A DNA stretch of 64,000 nt, taken from Hexactinellida sp. DTS-2022 (lineage: Eukaryota; Porifera; Hexactinellida). A program made the position numbers and the translations under genes. Below the pieces are notes generated by a model, which ran no database searches, was not told the DNA's origin, and was given only the letters and a program-made list of their open reading frames with translations. How positions within the stretch are numbered: position 1 is the stretch's first letter; the number at the start of each line of letters is the position of its first letter. The stretch is from positions 2,046,001 through 2,110,000 of the forward strand of contig JAPNXP010000015.1 in assembly GCA_028753945.1 (NCBI GenBank), given 5' to 3'. Below, piece after piece: positions 1-10,763 of the stretch.

Positions 1-42
1 ATTTATACTGTAAAATATGAAATTATGGGGTCCAAGGAAGGT

Positions 43-420
43 CAAAAATCCAATATTCTTGTGTAATCTGTACACAAATTATCACTATATCCAATAATGA
101 TATCACTATAACCAATAAAATTTGTATGAGATTTGCTCGGGGACGCACCTAAAGCTGCAAAATTATCACTATATCCAATATATCACTATATCCAATACAG
201 GGTTTTATCCAGGCGTATGCGACGCGCCTCAGGCGCGTAATTTCAAAAGAAAACTTTTCTAGGCGAGCGAAAATTGAGAGATTCTCCCATAGACGTAATA
301 CAAATTGAGCATTTTAGACGCGTGTGAGCGAGCTCAATCTTAATCTAGGCGCGGGGGAAATTTTTCCTGTATGAAGCCTGATCCAATATCACTATATCCA
401 TTATGTACTGTAATAATTAA
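43..420. mobile_element. hAT-like MITE in short tandem repeats
   Basis: A short motif, tatcactatatccaata, recurs several times between about 79 and 410. A 183-bp insertion at 198-380 starts cagggttttatccagg and ends with an imperfect inverted copy of that terminus. It is flanked on both sides by the 8-bp sequence atccaata (190-197 and 381-388), as expected for a hAT target-site duplication. Because the flank is itself repetitive, the duplication could be coincidental. No coding capacity is seen. Confidence 0.5.
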
Positions 421-584
421 AGATCATAAAAGAACTACAATGATTTTGATGTGTAAAATTAAAACATTACGTTAGTTATAGATTTTTTACTAAAACTGAT
501 CTTTTGAGATTACGCATTGAACTAGCTTTGAAATGAAATTAAATTAATTAATAGTTCCACACTTGTTATAATGGTAGAAGAGAG

Positions 585-1140
585 TGGTTGGAAACGACTA
601 AATTCAGACGGCGAACTACAAACAAATTGGCAGGTTCGAAAATGGAGACGTCGTTAATTTTTGGATGATTTCGAAATTTGCTGTTTAGCTAAAGAATGGT
701 TAAACGAAAGAGAATGCTCTGATATTCGGTACTTTCCTTAAGGGCGAAACACTCGAGGTATACAAGTCTCGTAACTGGGTGAGTATAGTATACAATCCTG
801 TAAAGAAAACGTATATACTAATTATTACTTTCAAATCGGAGGATATCGAATTCACTTTTAAGTGAATTTCTTGAGCGTTCGATTTATCCGGGAGAGACGC
901 CTTCTAAAATATCTTAATGAACTGTAATGCCATATAAAAGAGCTTTTCCAGGAATGGCTGATGAAGCGAAAACAACTACTTTTTGAACAATATATACGGG
1001 GGCTTCCAAAAGAGTAAACTAAATTATTTGTCCATCGCCTAATGTTAGAACAACAGATGAAGCTATGAAGAGAGCTCAAGTGGTTTTACGCATGCATGAA
1101 TTACAGCAACAGCAGACTTCAGAGAACGTGCTACAGTGAA
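585..1140 (+). pseudogene. Degenerate coding-like stretch, unidentified
   Basis: Several plus-strand stretches read like protein but are broken by stops and frame changes. Examples are a segment rich in Trp/Arg/Glu near 590-740 and an Ala/Glu/Gln-rich segment near 1040-1130 (translating in part to TTDEAMKRAQVVLRMHELQQ). A possible splice donor (gtgagt) lies at about 778. I do not recognise the family. It could be a decayed host exon pair or a decayed transposon ORF, or chance. Nothing intact is present. Confidence 0.25.
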
Positions 1141-1420
1141 AAAAATAAGTGATAATATTGACTTTGCTAGAGTGATTATTAGACCTACACTTGAGAGAAT
1201 AAAAAAATATCTCCTGACATGGCCTACTTAATATACGGCTATATATGTTCCCGAGTAGGCCAAGAAAGAAGAAGGCCAGTTTCTAATTTTCATTTTAGGA
1301 TAAACTATGCCTCCTATTGTTGTTATTTGGGTTGTATATGTGGTAATCAACCATTGCGAGTCCAATGGAACCACTTTTGAGAATCTCAGATTTGTGGTTA
1401 AGCTGTTTAGGCGCAATTTA

Positions 1421-1503
1421 AGTATTGAGTACCAGATAACATTACGGAATTTACAAATTCCTAGTATTGAGTACCAGATAACATTACGGAATTTACAAAT
1501 TCG
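1421..1503. repeat. 42-bp direct tandem duplication
   Basis: Two nearly identical 42-bp units beginning agtattgagtaccagataac lie head to tail at 1421 and 1463. They sit directly before the GC-rich palindromic module. Confidence 0.8.
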
Positions 1504-1640
1504 AGCCCTTCGGTCTCGGTCACTTCGCGACGGATCACCTCTTACAAAAGTCGAGAAGCGACTTTTGTTCGTTCGTGTTAGACACTACGCAACACAATTA
1601 ATTAACGGAAGCTTTGCGGCCTTACTCTCCTCAAATATCA
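1500..1640. repeat. GC-rich palindromic module, copy 1
   Basis: A block beginning gagcccttcggtctcgg contains several short palindromes: a GTCGMGAAGCGAC hairpin and a gcggcc motif. The same block is at 3768-3897 and, inverted, at 26632-26722 and 44748-44838. The last two each close a minisatellite-bearing element, so this is probably an element terminus. Confidence 0.65.
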
Positions 1641-1956
1641 CTCATATTAAATAAGTTAAACCTGTGACTTGTAAATTACACTACTCAATTCAGTATGCTG
1701 CTATTTGGGACCCCAGTGTGTCAATATATTAGTTAATTAATAAATTCATGGTATTTACAAGTTCAACCATGATTTACTGCATAGTAAATTGTTTGTAAAT
1801 AGTTGAATTACTTTGATAGTAATATTATGCATGCTTATGGAAGCCAAACTGGATTAATCAAGTATGCAATTTCGAAATAATGTAGCTGAAGATTAAATCA
1901 TCAAACCTCAATATGTGCAATGACGCAGCAATTGGAGGTTACATTTTTGTTATTGC

Positions 1957-3365
1957 CTGGCTCAAATTTAGGGGCGCCGAGAGGTTTTGCGGGCCCCAGG
2001 GGAAACAATAATGATGGATCTGTCACGAAAAATTGGTCCGAGGGGACCAAATTTTTCATGAAATTTGGTCCTTCTGTGGAAAATTGGTCCCTCTGAGGTT
2101 TGTGTTTATTTAGTTTCCGTATTTTCTAGATAGTAGCCTAGGCGATTTTTGGCCATAATGGGACCCAAAACTTTATGAATAAGCCTGTCACTGGAAAATT
2201 GTTCCCCGAAAATTGATCCTGGACCAAAATTGCATGGAAAACTGGTCCTAGAACCATTTTCCATGGAATATTGCCCCAGGACCAATTTTTCCTGAAAAAA
2301 TGGTCCGGGAATCAATATTCCATGGAAAAATGGTCCTAAGGACCAATTTTTTCGGGGCCAATTTTCCATTGACAGGCCTGTTGCATGGGAAATGGACCCC
2401 CTAATTAAGTGACCATGGATATGTTCAGGGGGGTCCATTTCCCAGACGAATGCGTGGGATTTGGACCCCCCTTGATATGAAAATACATTAGTCATATCCT
2501 GTTATGAAAATGTATTCAGGGCCGGCGCCGCCACCTGGGGTGTCCGGACACCCACTGCCTCAAGGAAATGAAGCGGTGCTTGGACAGTGACACCCACTAG
2601 ACTATACAGTGACAACCACTACACCCACACCTCATAATACGTGGCACCGGCAATGGTATTACTAGTCATATCCTGTTATGAAATACAATTATCACCTGTT
2701 ATTTAAGAACGGAATTTGTTGACTTTCAATAAATACATTATAATTGAGCACACAATTTGGTGCGTCTACCTTTAGTTGAGTTGAATTGTGAATTTTCTGC
2801 CTAATAGTTACTGCATATTTACCAATTTGGATTGTCGTTTTTGAGTATACTTATTAGCTCATTCACGGTTCCTGATTTGATGGAATCAACTTCTTCAAGA
2901 ACTAGTTGATTGAGAACTAGTAAACATCAATATGTACAAAGTATTTCATAACAGGATGACTAGTAATACATTTTCATAACAGGATATGACTAATGTATTT
3001 TCATATCAAGGGGGGTCCAAATCCCACGCATACGTCTGGGAAATGGACCCCCTGAACATATCCATGGTCACTTAATTAGGGGGGTCCATTTCCCACGGGG
3101 GTCCATTTCCCATGCAACAGGCCCCTCTGGAACCTTTCCCAAACCCAAATGTTCATGTTACACGATTTCCTTCTCTTTATAATTAAAGTTTCAGTTAACT
3201 ATATTTCATACAATTATATTATCTGAAAGCAGCATTTGGCGTAACATTATACTTACATTCTTAAACTAATAACTTTGTTTAGGAACTTTCACGGGGCCCC
3301 CTAGACCCACGGGCCCCGGGGCAACTGTCCCCCCTGCCCCACCCCCTCTTGGCGGCCAGGCTCAG
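1957..3365. mobile_element. Composite MITE / foldback cluster
   Basis: The outer ends resemble each other in inverted orientation (cctggctcaa..., ggcgccgagagg near 1957; ...ggcggccaggctcag near 3363). Inside are many copies of a palindromic ggaccaatttt/aaaattggtcc motif (2030-2370). There is a ~140-bp inverted repeat (arms about 2372-2507 and 2972-3122) built on ggggtccatttccc. A smaller insertion at 2517-2655 has GCCGGYGCC inverted ends flanked by gtatt. This suggests several nested insertions. No coding capacity is apparent. Confidence 0.5.
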
Positions 3366-3767
3366 ATTAAATGCGAAAATTATAAAAAATTCTAGAGACA
3401 TGCAATACATTATGTTTATAATGTGACAAAGTTATTTGTCGATTGAACCAAAAGTGTAAGAGCTGAATCCAAATTAGTTCCTACGTGACGTCACATTCCC
3501 ATAAATTGGTATACGTGTGTCTCATTGTATGTTGTGTTATCATCTAAATTGTGGGCGAATCGAATAAAAACTGAAAGAGCTATTCCCAAATATGTGCGTT
3601 AATGACGTCATAATCCCGTTATTTTGTTTCAAAAACCAATAGATCGTTGTCGCAGTACAAAATTACCCCTGTATACAAATTTTCAGCTTTCTGCGACTCG
3701 TTGTCTTTCCAATTAATTCTGGACAAACACACACACAAACAAACAGACAACAATTCCGCTTTTAATA
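3366..3767. other. Non-coding AT-rich interval
   Basis: No gene is recognised. The end of the interval (3722-3760) holds a ggacaaacacacac / aaacaaacagacaa segment. Its reverse complement precedes the repeat at 44040-44095, so the interval is probably the end of a mobile element. Confidence 0.5.
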
Positions 3768-3897
3768 TACGAGCCCTTCGGTCTCGGTCGCATCGCGACG
3801 GATCACTCTCTCACAAAAGTCGCGAAGCGACTTTTGTTCGTTCGTGTTAGGCACAACGCGATACAATTAACGGCCGCTTCGCGGCCTTTCCCTCCCC
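3768..3897. repeat. GC-rich palindromic module, copy 2
   Basis: Copy of the gagcccttcggtctcgg module. It contains the hairpins aaagtcgcgaagcgacttt and ggccgcttcgcggcc. It is directly preceded by an aaacaaacagac tract. Confidence 0.7.
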
Positions 3898-4476
3898 AAA
3901 AAACGAGTGTGAAGTTGGCGCAGTATTCAACTGAGCACAGATCAAAATGAAAGTTGAGGCCCTTCCCATTATTGGATTTGGATAAAAATTACACATATTA
4001 AAGAGGAGATACGGACGTTTATGATTTTGGATTTAAATTTTATTTATTTATTTATATTTATATTTTACATTATGAATTTATGAGTGAGCATTAAAAAAAT
4101 TTTATTTTGACAACATTTTTTGTAAATTGAATTTAAAACTTTGCATACATCTTTGTGACTATGGGACGTTTCTTATGCCAAAATATTTCAAATAAATATC
4201 AACATTCCTATGAGATATAGCTTGGCAAAGTTGAACATGTGTTTTCTTCAGATTATATACTATTTCTTTTATTATCGAGTGAACAGCACAAGAGTTTAAC
4301 ACAATACAATTGCTAGATTACAACCACCAGATTGTGTGTTTATGTCACAGCTTATATATAACAGCCACAACCAATTACAATTGGATGAAACCTGAAACGT
4401 AAACTAAATAAATATCACACACTATTTTTGTTTGCATCTCTGTTCGGCACATATTATGCATCAAATAAGCTAGGAA
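3898..4476. other. Non-coding AT-rich interval
   Basis: Low-complexity AT-rich DNA with runs of tttattta near 4040-4070. I see no gene, RNA or clear repeat terminus. Confidence 0.5.
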
Positions 4477-4782
4477 TTGGATAAGAAGTATAAAATAGAC
4501 AAAAAGGTAAAATGCTTAGTGCTTCATGCATTTGGTGCTATGGTAAAAAGTAGCAATATGGAAGAAATAAATCTTGTTTTTGAATCTTTGTGTATTGTTC
4601 TGAACACTGAATTAATGTTGCCTCAGGTTACTAAGAGCTTATTAGACTTAGAAGAATTAGTTAAGGGAAATCTCAAAATCTATAGTACAGAATGCTATTT
4701 TATTGATGATTACCCTGAAAATATTGAAAGTGATACTTATAGAAAAACGTCTCCTTTTGGTAAATACTTTGAAGAATTGTAC

Positions 4783-4817
<35 letters not shown>

Positions 4818-4830
4818 TAGTGCAGGGTAA
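4477..4830 (+). CDS. Unrecognised ORF fragment cut by a TAA microsatellite
   Basis: A 117-codon open frame encodes an acidic/lysine-rich, probably helical polypeptide (MDKKYKIDKKVKCLVLHAFG at the start). It runs into poly-Ile encoded by the (ATA)n microsatellite at 4785-4818, so its C-terminus is not genuine. That microsatellite is also the 3' tail of the minus-strand retrotransposon. The ORF therefore looks like an older sequence interrupted by the insertion. Base composition is ordinary for the window. A fragment of a transposase or host exon is possible; I cannot identify the family. Confidence 0.3.
4785..4818. repeat. (TAA)n microsatellite at retrotransposon 3' end
   Basis: About eleven uninterrupted TAA/TTA triplets. 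Read on the minus strand it lies directly after the ~90-bp 3' UTR of the reverse transcriptase element. CR1/L2-type elements typically carry such a tail in place of poly(A). Confidence 0.8.
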
Positions 4831-4910
4831 TAAAAGTACAGACAGTAATGTGTTCTGCCTAATAAAAGGCCTAAAGCACGTCAAGAATCAGTTCAATCTA
4901 GTTTAAAAAG

Positions 4911-7496
4911 TTAAGTTAAATGTACAGGTATACAAAATCCGTGGGGAGTGTCACATGAGCAACTGGGTAGATTTCTTTCATCCGTCCAGTACTGGTCTAG
5001 TCTTCCTTTGAAGGTAGATATTGATGGAGCTAAAACAATATTATTAGGCAATTTGTTCCATATTCTTAATGTCCTCTCTGTAAAAAAATTTGATCTAATT
5101 CTAGACTTGGGTGGTTTCTCAGTTGGAGGCAGCAAGACTAAAGAGTGTCCTCTAGACCGATCTAAGGATAAAGATCTTAGTGTGGGCGGTAAAATAAAAT
5201 TACACGAAGTCATCCCATTTAGTAACTTCCATATGAATATTAAGTCACCTCTTCTTCTTCTATTTTCTAAACAGATCAAACACAGCTTGAGTATTCTCTC
5301 TCTGTATGGAAGATGGGACAACGTTTTCACACATCTAGTAGCCCTTATATGAATGTTCTCAAGCTTCAGGATATCCGATTTTAAAAAGGGGGACCATATA
5401 ATACTTGCGTATTCAAGCTTTGGCCTTATAAAAGTCTTGTAAAAAGTTTTAAAAATGTCCGGTGTTATAAGAATATATGTTCTTTGGAACAAGCCAATTA
5501 GTCTGTTTGCGCTGAACGAAACTTTTGCTACGTGATCAGAGAAAGAAAGTCTGTTGTCTATCCACACGCCCAAATCTTTGACTAAATTACTCCCTTCAAT
5601 TTCATTTGAGTTGATGAAGTAAGGCAACTTGGGATTTGATTTTCCAATATACAAGGCTTGACATTTATCAAGGTTTACAGACATAAAATTTAACTCAGAC
5701 CAAGTAACGATATCAACTAAGCTATTTGATAACGATGCATGGCCTTGAGAAAAAAGTGAGTTGCAGTATAACTTGGTATCGTCGGCAAAGGATGAAATAT
5801 GTGTGAAATCATCCAACTTAAACAAACTGTAATCTGAATTAGAAGGAAAATCATACATATACACCAGAAATAATAAAGGGCCCAGTACCGATCCTTGCGG
5901 AACGCCACTCGAGACTCTGGACCAGTTTGAAAAAGAACCACCAATTCTAACACGTTGTTTCCTTCCAGATAAATATGATTCAAACCAATTTAAAAGATTT
6001 CCTCTTATACCAATGCATTCCAGCTTGTCAATTAAAATACTATGTTGAACTTTATCGAAAGCTTTCTCAAAGTCGATATATACAACGTCTGTGGGCCGCC
6101 CCATGTCAATTGCTAGTGTCCACTCATCAATTACTTCTAATAAACTGGTTACGCATGATTTCTTAGGCAAAAATCCATGCTGCTTGTCATGAATTATGTT
6201 GTTGGAAAGCAGGTGATTAAGAATAGTAGGTTTGATTATGGTTTCTAATAATTTGACCACAACAGAGGTTAGGGAAACAGGTCTATAATTCTTGGCAAGA
6301 ACTCGTGACCCTGTTTTATGAATAGGTACAATATCTGCCAACTTCCAATCCTCAGGTAGTATACCAGATTTAATGCTTCCGGAAAAAATAATGAATAATG
6401 GACGGACAAAAATATTTGAAAACATTTTAAGCAATTTTGGATGAATACCATCTGGACCATGAGACTTAGACACGACTAATAATTCCAACTGCTGCCGTAT
6501 CACTTCTTCTGTTAGTACTATATCAGATATTTGGTTATAAGTGTCTAATAAAGGAGCTTTATACATACCCCTCTCTACTGGAGAGTTGTAAACAGATGAG
6601 AAATGCTTAGAAAACAAATTAGCCGATTGGCGTTCACTTGTTAATTCGCCAAAAGAATCCTTCAAAGAAATATTAATATTTGTATCAGACATCTGCTGCT
6701 TAGCATAACGAAAGAATTTCTTGATATTATGAGGTGTGTTGAAATTTTGAGTTAGTTTATACTCATAAGTAAGTCTCAAATTGAACGCCAATTCGGCAAC
6801 TCTATCCCTTGCCTTGGTATAGGCACAATAAGATTCTTGGGAGGGAACGTTAACGTACTTTATCCAAAGCTTGTACTTATTTCTCCTAGCCAATTTAAAC
6901 GACAAACTATTTAGGTACTGGAAACCTTTGCTAATTTTAGTCTTCTTCTTTGGAACACACAAGAGAATAGATTTATACAAGCCTACGAAATCCTCCCATA
7001 ACTCAATAACAGATCTATTGGTATTAATGTTAAAATTTGTGCTCCATTTTTCCCATATGTCATCAACAAGTCTAAGATTTATTTTTTGATATAGATACAG
7101 AATTTCGTACTCTCTCTTGTAAAAAGTTAAGTTATAATCAAAGAGTACAATACCGTGATCACTTCCTTTCAATGGAGGCCTAACGATAAGACCAGTAATA
7201 GATGATTCCTCATTTGTAAAAATAAGATCCAATATATAGTTGGTTTGAGAACTAAATCTTGTAGGCTCGTTTACATGTTGGTATAAAAATAGGTCGTCGA
7301 TTACTTGTAAAATTTCAGACACCTCTGAGATTGAGTGAGGATGGATAATATGATGAGAAGACCAATCAATTCCTTTAAGATTAAAATCACCCATTAATAA
7401 TATCTTCTTTCCAGAGAGTGATCTAATAATATCACACATAATAGCAGTTTCATGTAAGGATAGGTTAGGCGGACGATAAAAAACAGCGACAAACAA
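4911..7496 (-). CDS. Endonuclease-reverse transcriptase, main ORF
   Basis: An 861-codon frame carries the C-terminal part of an APE-type endonuclease: the YRPP motif near residue 8, GDFN near 37, DLIFT near 90 and SDH near 113. A complete reverse transcriptase domain follows. It has a GPDGI motif, NYRPVSLTS, the active-site strand with YIDFEKAFD, GVPQGSVLGPLLF near 529 and the catalytic FADD box near 568-571. The enzyme nicks target DNA and copies element RNA at the nick (target-primed reverse transcription). This frame has no true N-terminus: its first residues continue an endonuclease fold that begins in another frame upstream. All visible catalytic RT residues are present, so the copy is young. 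Confidence 0.9.
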   Translation of the reverse strand: MFVAVFYRPPNLSLHETAIMCDIIRSLSGKKILLMGDFNLKGIDWSSHHIIHPHSISEVSEILQVIDDLFLYQHVNEPTRFSSQTNYILDLIFTNEESSITGLIVRPPLKGSDHGIVLFDYNLTFYKREYEILYLYQKINLRLVDDIWEKWSTNFNINTNRSVIELWEDFVGLYKSILLCVPKKKTKISKGFQYLNSLSFKLARRNKYKLWIKYVNVPSQESYCAYTKARDRVAELAFNLRLTYEYKLTQNFNTPHNIKKFFRYAKQQMSDTNINISLKDSFGELTSERQSANLFSKHFSSVYNSPVERGMYKAPLLDTYNQISDIVLTEEVIRQQLELLVVSKSHGPDGIHPKLLKMFSNIFVRPLFIIFSGSIKSGILPEDWKLADIVPIHKTGSRVLAKNYRPVSLTSVVVKLLETIIKPTILNHLLSNNIIHDKQHGFLPKKSCVTSLLEVIDEWTLAIDMGRPTDVVYIDFEKAFDKVQHSILIDKLECIGIRGNLLNWFESYLSGRKQRVRIGGSFSNWSRVSSGVPQGSVLGPLLFLVYMYDFPSNSDYSLFKLDDFTHISSFADDTKLYCNSLFSQGHASLSNSLVDIVTWSELNFMSVNLDKCQALYIGKSNPKLPYFINSNEIEGSNLVKDLGVWIDNRLSFSDHVAKVSFSANRLIGLFQRTYILITPDIFKTFYKTFIRPKLEYASIIWSPFLKSDILKLENIHIRATRCVKTLSHLPYRERILKLCLICLENRRRRGDLIFIWKLLNGMTSCNFILPPTLRSLSLDRSRGHSLVLLPPTEKPPKSRIRSNFFTERTLRIWNKLPNNIVLAPSISTFKGRLDQYWTDERNLPSCSCDTPHGFCIPVHLT

Positions 7497-7921
7497 AACC
7501 TTGTTAGGTAAACTCAGTTTTACAATAAGTGCATCGAACCCATAAACAGAGTTCGATACAATTAGTTGTGACCTGCTAAATATACTATTGTCAAGATAGA
7601 TAGCTACTCCACCTCCTATCGGGACGTTCTTGAACTAAAAAATCCTCCATATCCATCCATCTTTAATTCAGTACTTTGTTTAAACCATGTTTCTGAAATA
7701 GCAACGATATTAACCTTATCCAGTGCTATAGATTGCTCAAATTCTGTTACTTTATTACATAGAGAGCGACTGTTAGTATAAAAAACTTTAAAAGATGAAA
7801 GATTAACTGAGATATCAAATTTATCAGAACTACCTGCGGTAAGTTTGGAGATGGGCCTCTCTTCTACTTGACAAATAAAATCAGTAGTATTTAAGGAATT
7901 CATATGAGACCCCATCCCCAT
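7497..7921 (-). pseudogene. Endonuclease N-terminal part, frameshifted from the main ORF
   Basis: The frame from 7921 to 7616 encodes the beginning of the APE endonuclease: a YTNSRSLCNK motif, then VAISETWF, the metal-binding Glu strand. It hits a stop at about 7616. The continuation (IGGGVAIYLDNSIF and onward) is open in the frame of the main ORF from about 7615. A single-base indel is enough to explain this, most simply in the A6 run at about 7637-7642. The break disables the element or is a sequencing error. Confidence 0.75.
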
Positions 7922-8344
7922 TATACCTCATTCTTTTTGTTCTGAGATAACCTCAATCACAGAATTTCCTTTCCTTATCCACCTTTTGTGAGGTTCCTCA
8001 GACCATATACCATTAGAATGGTTGGCAGAACAAAAATGTGTTGGACGTGTCCACTACATGAGTTTCACCGTTCCAGCTCATGTATGGTCGAGATTCTCCC
8101 ATTATGGTTCTCGAACGAGGAAACATATTGATGATACCAGTCATGATGATTATCAAATTTGCAGAAGGCGTATTTGTTATAAGTACAAGGACTGTTTACT
8201 GAAAATTAAGTAGTTTGAGATGGTAAATACTAAATATAATACGGAAGCCCATTGGCGTAACCGTTTCCTCCGGGCCAATCTGTTGGTCCTGACTCACTCG
8301 CTAATTAGTGATAAACTAGCAAAGTTAAAGTTTACCACAATAAA
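7922..8344. other. Non-coding interval upstream of the retrotransposon
   Basis: A 63-codon plus-strand frame at 8022-8213 has no recognisable motif. The interval may be residual 5' retrotransposon sequence. No gene is supported. Confidence 0.4.
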
Positions 8345-8351
8345 TATTCAT

Positions 8352-8532
8352 CAGTCAACTCCCGTTATAACGAAGTGCTCGGGACCGTAGTTTCATTTCG
8401 TTATAAGCGGAGTTTGTATATCCGGAGTTCGAGCTTAAAAGAGTTCATTACAAGTTGAATTTCGTTGTAACCGGAGTTCATTATAAATGGATTTCGTCAT
8501 AAGCAGAATTCGAGCAAGATATCATTTCAGAG
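8352..8532. mobile_element. Fragment of pogo/Tigger-like MITE
   Basis: It starts cagtcaactcccgttataac, the terminus of the complete MITE at 29915-30290. Variants of the tataacgaa / gttcattataa motif follow. The opposite terminus is not recognised; the copy is interrupted by the insertion at 8533. Confidence 0.7.
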
Positions 8533-9016
8533 CAGGGGGGGTCAATCGACAGATACTTGACCCATAGCCAGGTGGTGGATCCCATTAAAAAATATTTCAT
8601 GAAGTACCTGGTACTTCATGAAGGGTACGAATCAATATTATTGCTAAATTTTGCAGCAAATTATCAAGAATTTACACTAAGGGTAATTTTTTTAAATCTT
8701 ATCACACCTAAAGGTGAGAATTGCTGACTAATTAAAAATGTAAAAAAATTAAAAAAGTGTGTTTTGGGTAAAAATGCTCATAGGAGGACTTCAGGGACCA
8801 GATGTAATTAACTTCGTCTCAATTTATGCTAATCTGACACAGGTGACAACTTCAGAGTGTCACTTGTGGCAAATACTGAATGGGTGTAGGGGTCCAAAAG
8901 CAATAAATTCGTTAAGTACTTGGTACTTCGTGAGGGGGGTGGGTGGGTATGCCCTAAAAATATATTTTTCCATGAAGTCACCTATGGGTTAGTATTCTTA
9001 AGATTGACCCCCCCTG
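8533..9016. mobile_element. 484-bp MITE with cagggggggtcaatc inverted ends
   Basis: Both ends carry the same 15-bp inverted terminus (cagggggggtcaatc and its reverse complement). A 7-bp direct repeat, ttcagag, flanks it at 8526-8532 and 9017-9023. Internal aagtacttggtacttc/agtacctggtacttcatg palindromes occur twice. It has no coding capacity. It inserted into the pogo-like fragment. Confidence 0.8.
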
Positions 9017-9476
9017 TTCAGAGTCGTTTTAGTTTAAGCGCGTCAATGCCTGCCAGAATTCAGAAGAATATTGTGTCTTCCTGTTGTTCAAATACTTTTG
9101 GTAGGTTAGTGTCTATCAAAAGTACCCTTTTAGCCAATTTTGTCTAAAATCTGATCAAATTCAATTAAAATCTGCACTTTGAGAATTGATTTTAGAACCC
9201 AGTAAATCTTTGTGGATACCGGTGATATTTACATTAAGTATGAACTTGATATAAATAACATAAAAAGTAGTGGGACATGTGTTGTTTCCGTTAAAAGGGA
9301 CAATTGATGCACACTAAGCCATAGTTATCATTATACTTAGAAAAATGTTTGCGAATGTACTCGATAATACTAGTTATTATCGATGTCATCGATCAACTGC
9401 GGTACTGATATTTATCCTATTCAATTTCGAACGATGATTTCGCTACAAAGAAAAAACTATCGGTGAATAGTAGATA

Positions 9477-9605
9477 CTAGATAGGAACAATAACAGTACT
9501 CCTGGGCGAGTATTCTAAATTAAACAGCATATTATTTATTAGTTCTATATACATCAATGAATTATTATTTATATCTAAGTAGTACTTGTATTTGCCAACA
9601 AGCAG
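9477..9605 (-). CDS. RNF213-like gene, predicted last exon (exon 5)
   Basis: An acceptor with a strong pyrimidine tract (cctaactttttctttag) precedes a frame that is open in the phase left by exon 4. It encodes 42 residues starting LLVGKYKYYLD and then a TAG at 9479-9477. I see no convincing donor before the stop. If correct, the protein ends here at roughly 4,010 residues, short of the RING domain. The peptide matches no motif I know, so it could also be an alternative or spurious terminal exon. Confidence 0.45.
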   Translation of the reverse strand: MLVGKYKYYLDINNNSLMYIELINNMLFNLEYSPRSTVIVPI

Positions 9606-9703
9606 CTAAAGAAAAAGTTAGGAATAATTGGCACATGCACTCTATATAATTTAAGGTAAATGTACATACAAATTATAAATAATCTACACCAATTCCAACT
9701 TAC

Positions 9704-9879
9704 ATTGAATTGTAGTTGACTTGAAGTAAGGATGTTCATTTGTATAAAATCCATCAGAAACTCAAGCAGACAATCAAAATAAGTATCATTGGACATAAAA
9801 TTGCGGTTAATTAACTCTCCTAGCGGAGTTTGATTGAAAAGGGATTCGAAATGGTACCAGACAGGTCCTGAAGTGTTTG
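9704..9879 (-). CDS. RNF213-like gene, exon 4
   Basis: Bounded by acceptor tttatttctag and donor gtaagt. It is 176 bp and, joined in phase 1 to exon 3, reads PNTSGPVWYHFESLFNQTPL onward for 59 residues. It ends on a codon boundary. The sequence is non-repetitive and protein-like and continues the E3-side region that precedes the RING in RNF213 proteins. Confidence 0.75.
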
Positions 9880-10173
9880 CTAGAAATAAATAAAACAATT
9901 AAAGTAGTAATATTATATATACCGCATTTTTTTGAGGCACAGGCAGCACCCAATTTCTTTTGATATCCACCAAATATTCATTTATGACAAGCGGGGAATT
10001 GCATAAGTATTATATACTGAGCTGTGCCTTCATGTAGGCCTAACTACGGTTATGGCTCAGCCCAATTTTCAATAAGGACAATTTGAGAATTGGTAAAAAT
10101 AGATTGTCCCCAGTGAAAATTAACTTAAGCACTTATGTCATTATATAATATTCTACAATTAGTATTCACATAC

Positions 10174-10647
10174 GTTTAATCGCAGCAAACTTCCGCCATA
10201 GTTCTTCCATTAATGTTCTGATGAGGAATGAGAACGGAAATCTAGACTCGAAGTATTTACCACCAGCTCCATTACTCAACACAGGTACTCTCCTTCTAGG
10301 CAGCAGAGTGAGAGGAGATACTGTATCTTTGTACTGCAGTACAAACAGACGCTCATCTCTGAATATATCTTGCCAGAGATTGTGTAAACACTCTTGCACT
10401 TTTTCATTACGGAGAGCTAGTTCTAGATTCCCGTTTCTATCCAGAGAAGCAATCAGCTCTGACAGGAGAGGAGTAATTGTATTGTTAATACGGAGATTAA
10501 CAGCCTTACGGAATGTACCACAAGATTGTATGTCTTCTTCACAGTTAGCTGTCTGTAGTAACCAGTCACAGCTGATGTCCATTGAAGATTCATATTGGTC
10601 TTTCAATAGAACTGTCAATCTCGGACACAGTGTTTGGAAGAACACAT
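10174..10647 (-). CDS. RNF213-like gene, exon 3
   Basis: A 474-bp exon between acceptor atatag and donor gtatgt. In the phase set by exon 2 it reads YVFFQTLCPRLTVLLKDQYE and on to a basic end (WRKFAAIKR). It is open throughout only in this phase. The content (Cys/Leu-rich helices, an RDERLF segment) is consistent with the region between the AAA core and the RING of RNF213. Confidence 0.8.
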
Positions 10648-10763
10648 CTATATACGTATAAATAAATAATAAGTAAACAAATTAAAAATGCACCTAGAGG
10701 TTTACGGGGACAGACAGAAAGAAAAAAAGTACATATGTTGATTTCAAATTTTTTATAATTACT

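Larger units (their letters stand above)
4819..7921 (-). mobile_element. Non-LTR retrotransposon (CR1/L2/Jockey-like), 5'-truncated
   Basis: The element reads on the minus strand: an endonuclease/reverse-transcriptase ORF broken by one frameshift, a short 3' UTR, then a triplet microsatellite tail. No ORF1 (gag-like) frame is visible upstream of about 7921, so the copy is probably 5'-truncated. It lies about 1.5 kb downstream of the RNF213-like gene, in the same orientation. No target-site duplication was identified. Confidence 0.85.

Noticed and set aside
7616..7921. Separate small host gene upstream of the RT frame
   Set aside because: Its motifs (YTNSR, VAISETWF) are the start of the APE endonuclease, continuous with the RT ORF but for a frameshift.
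8759..9147. Two overlapping 75-77-codon frames
   Set aside because: They lie inside the MITE at 8533-9016 and its flank, with no protein-like pattern.
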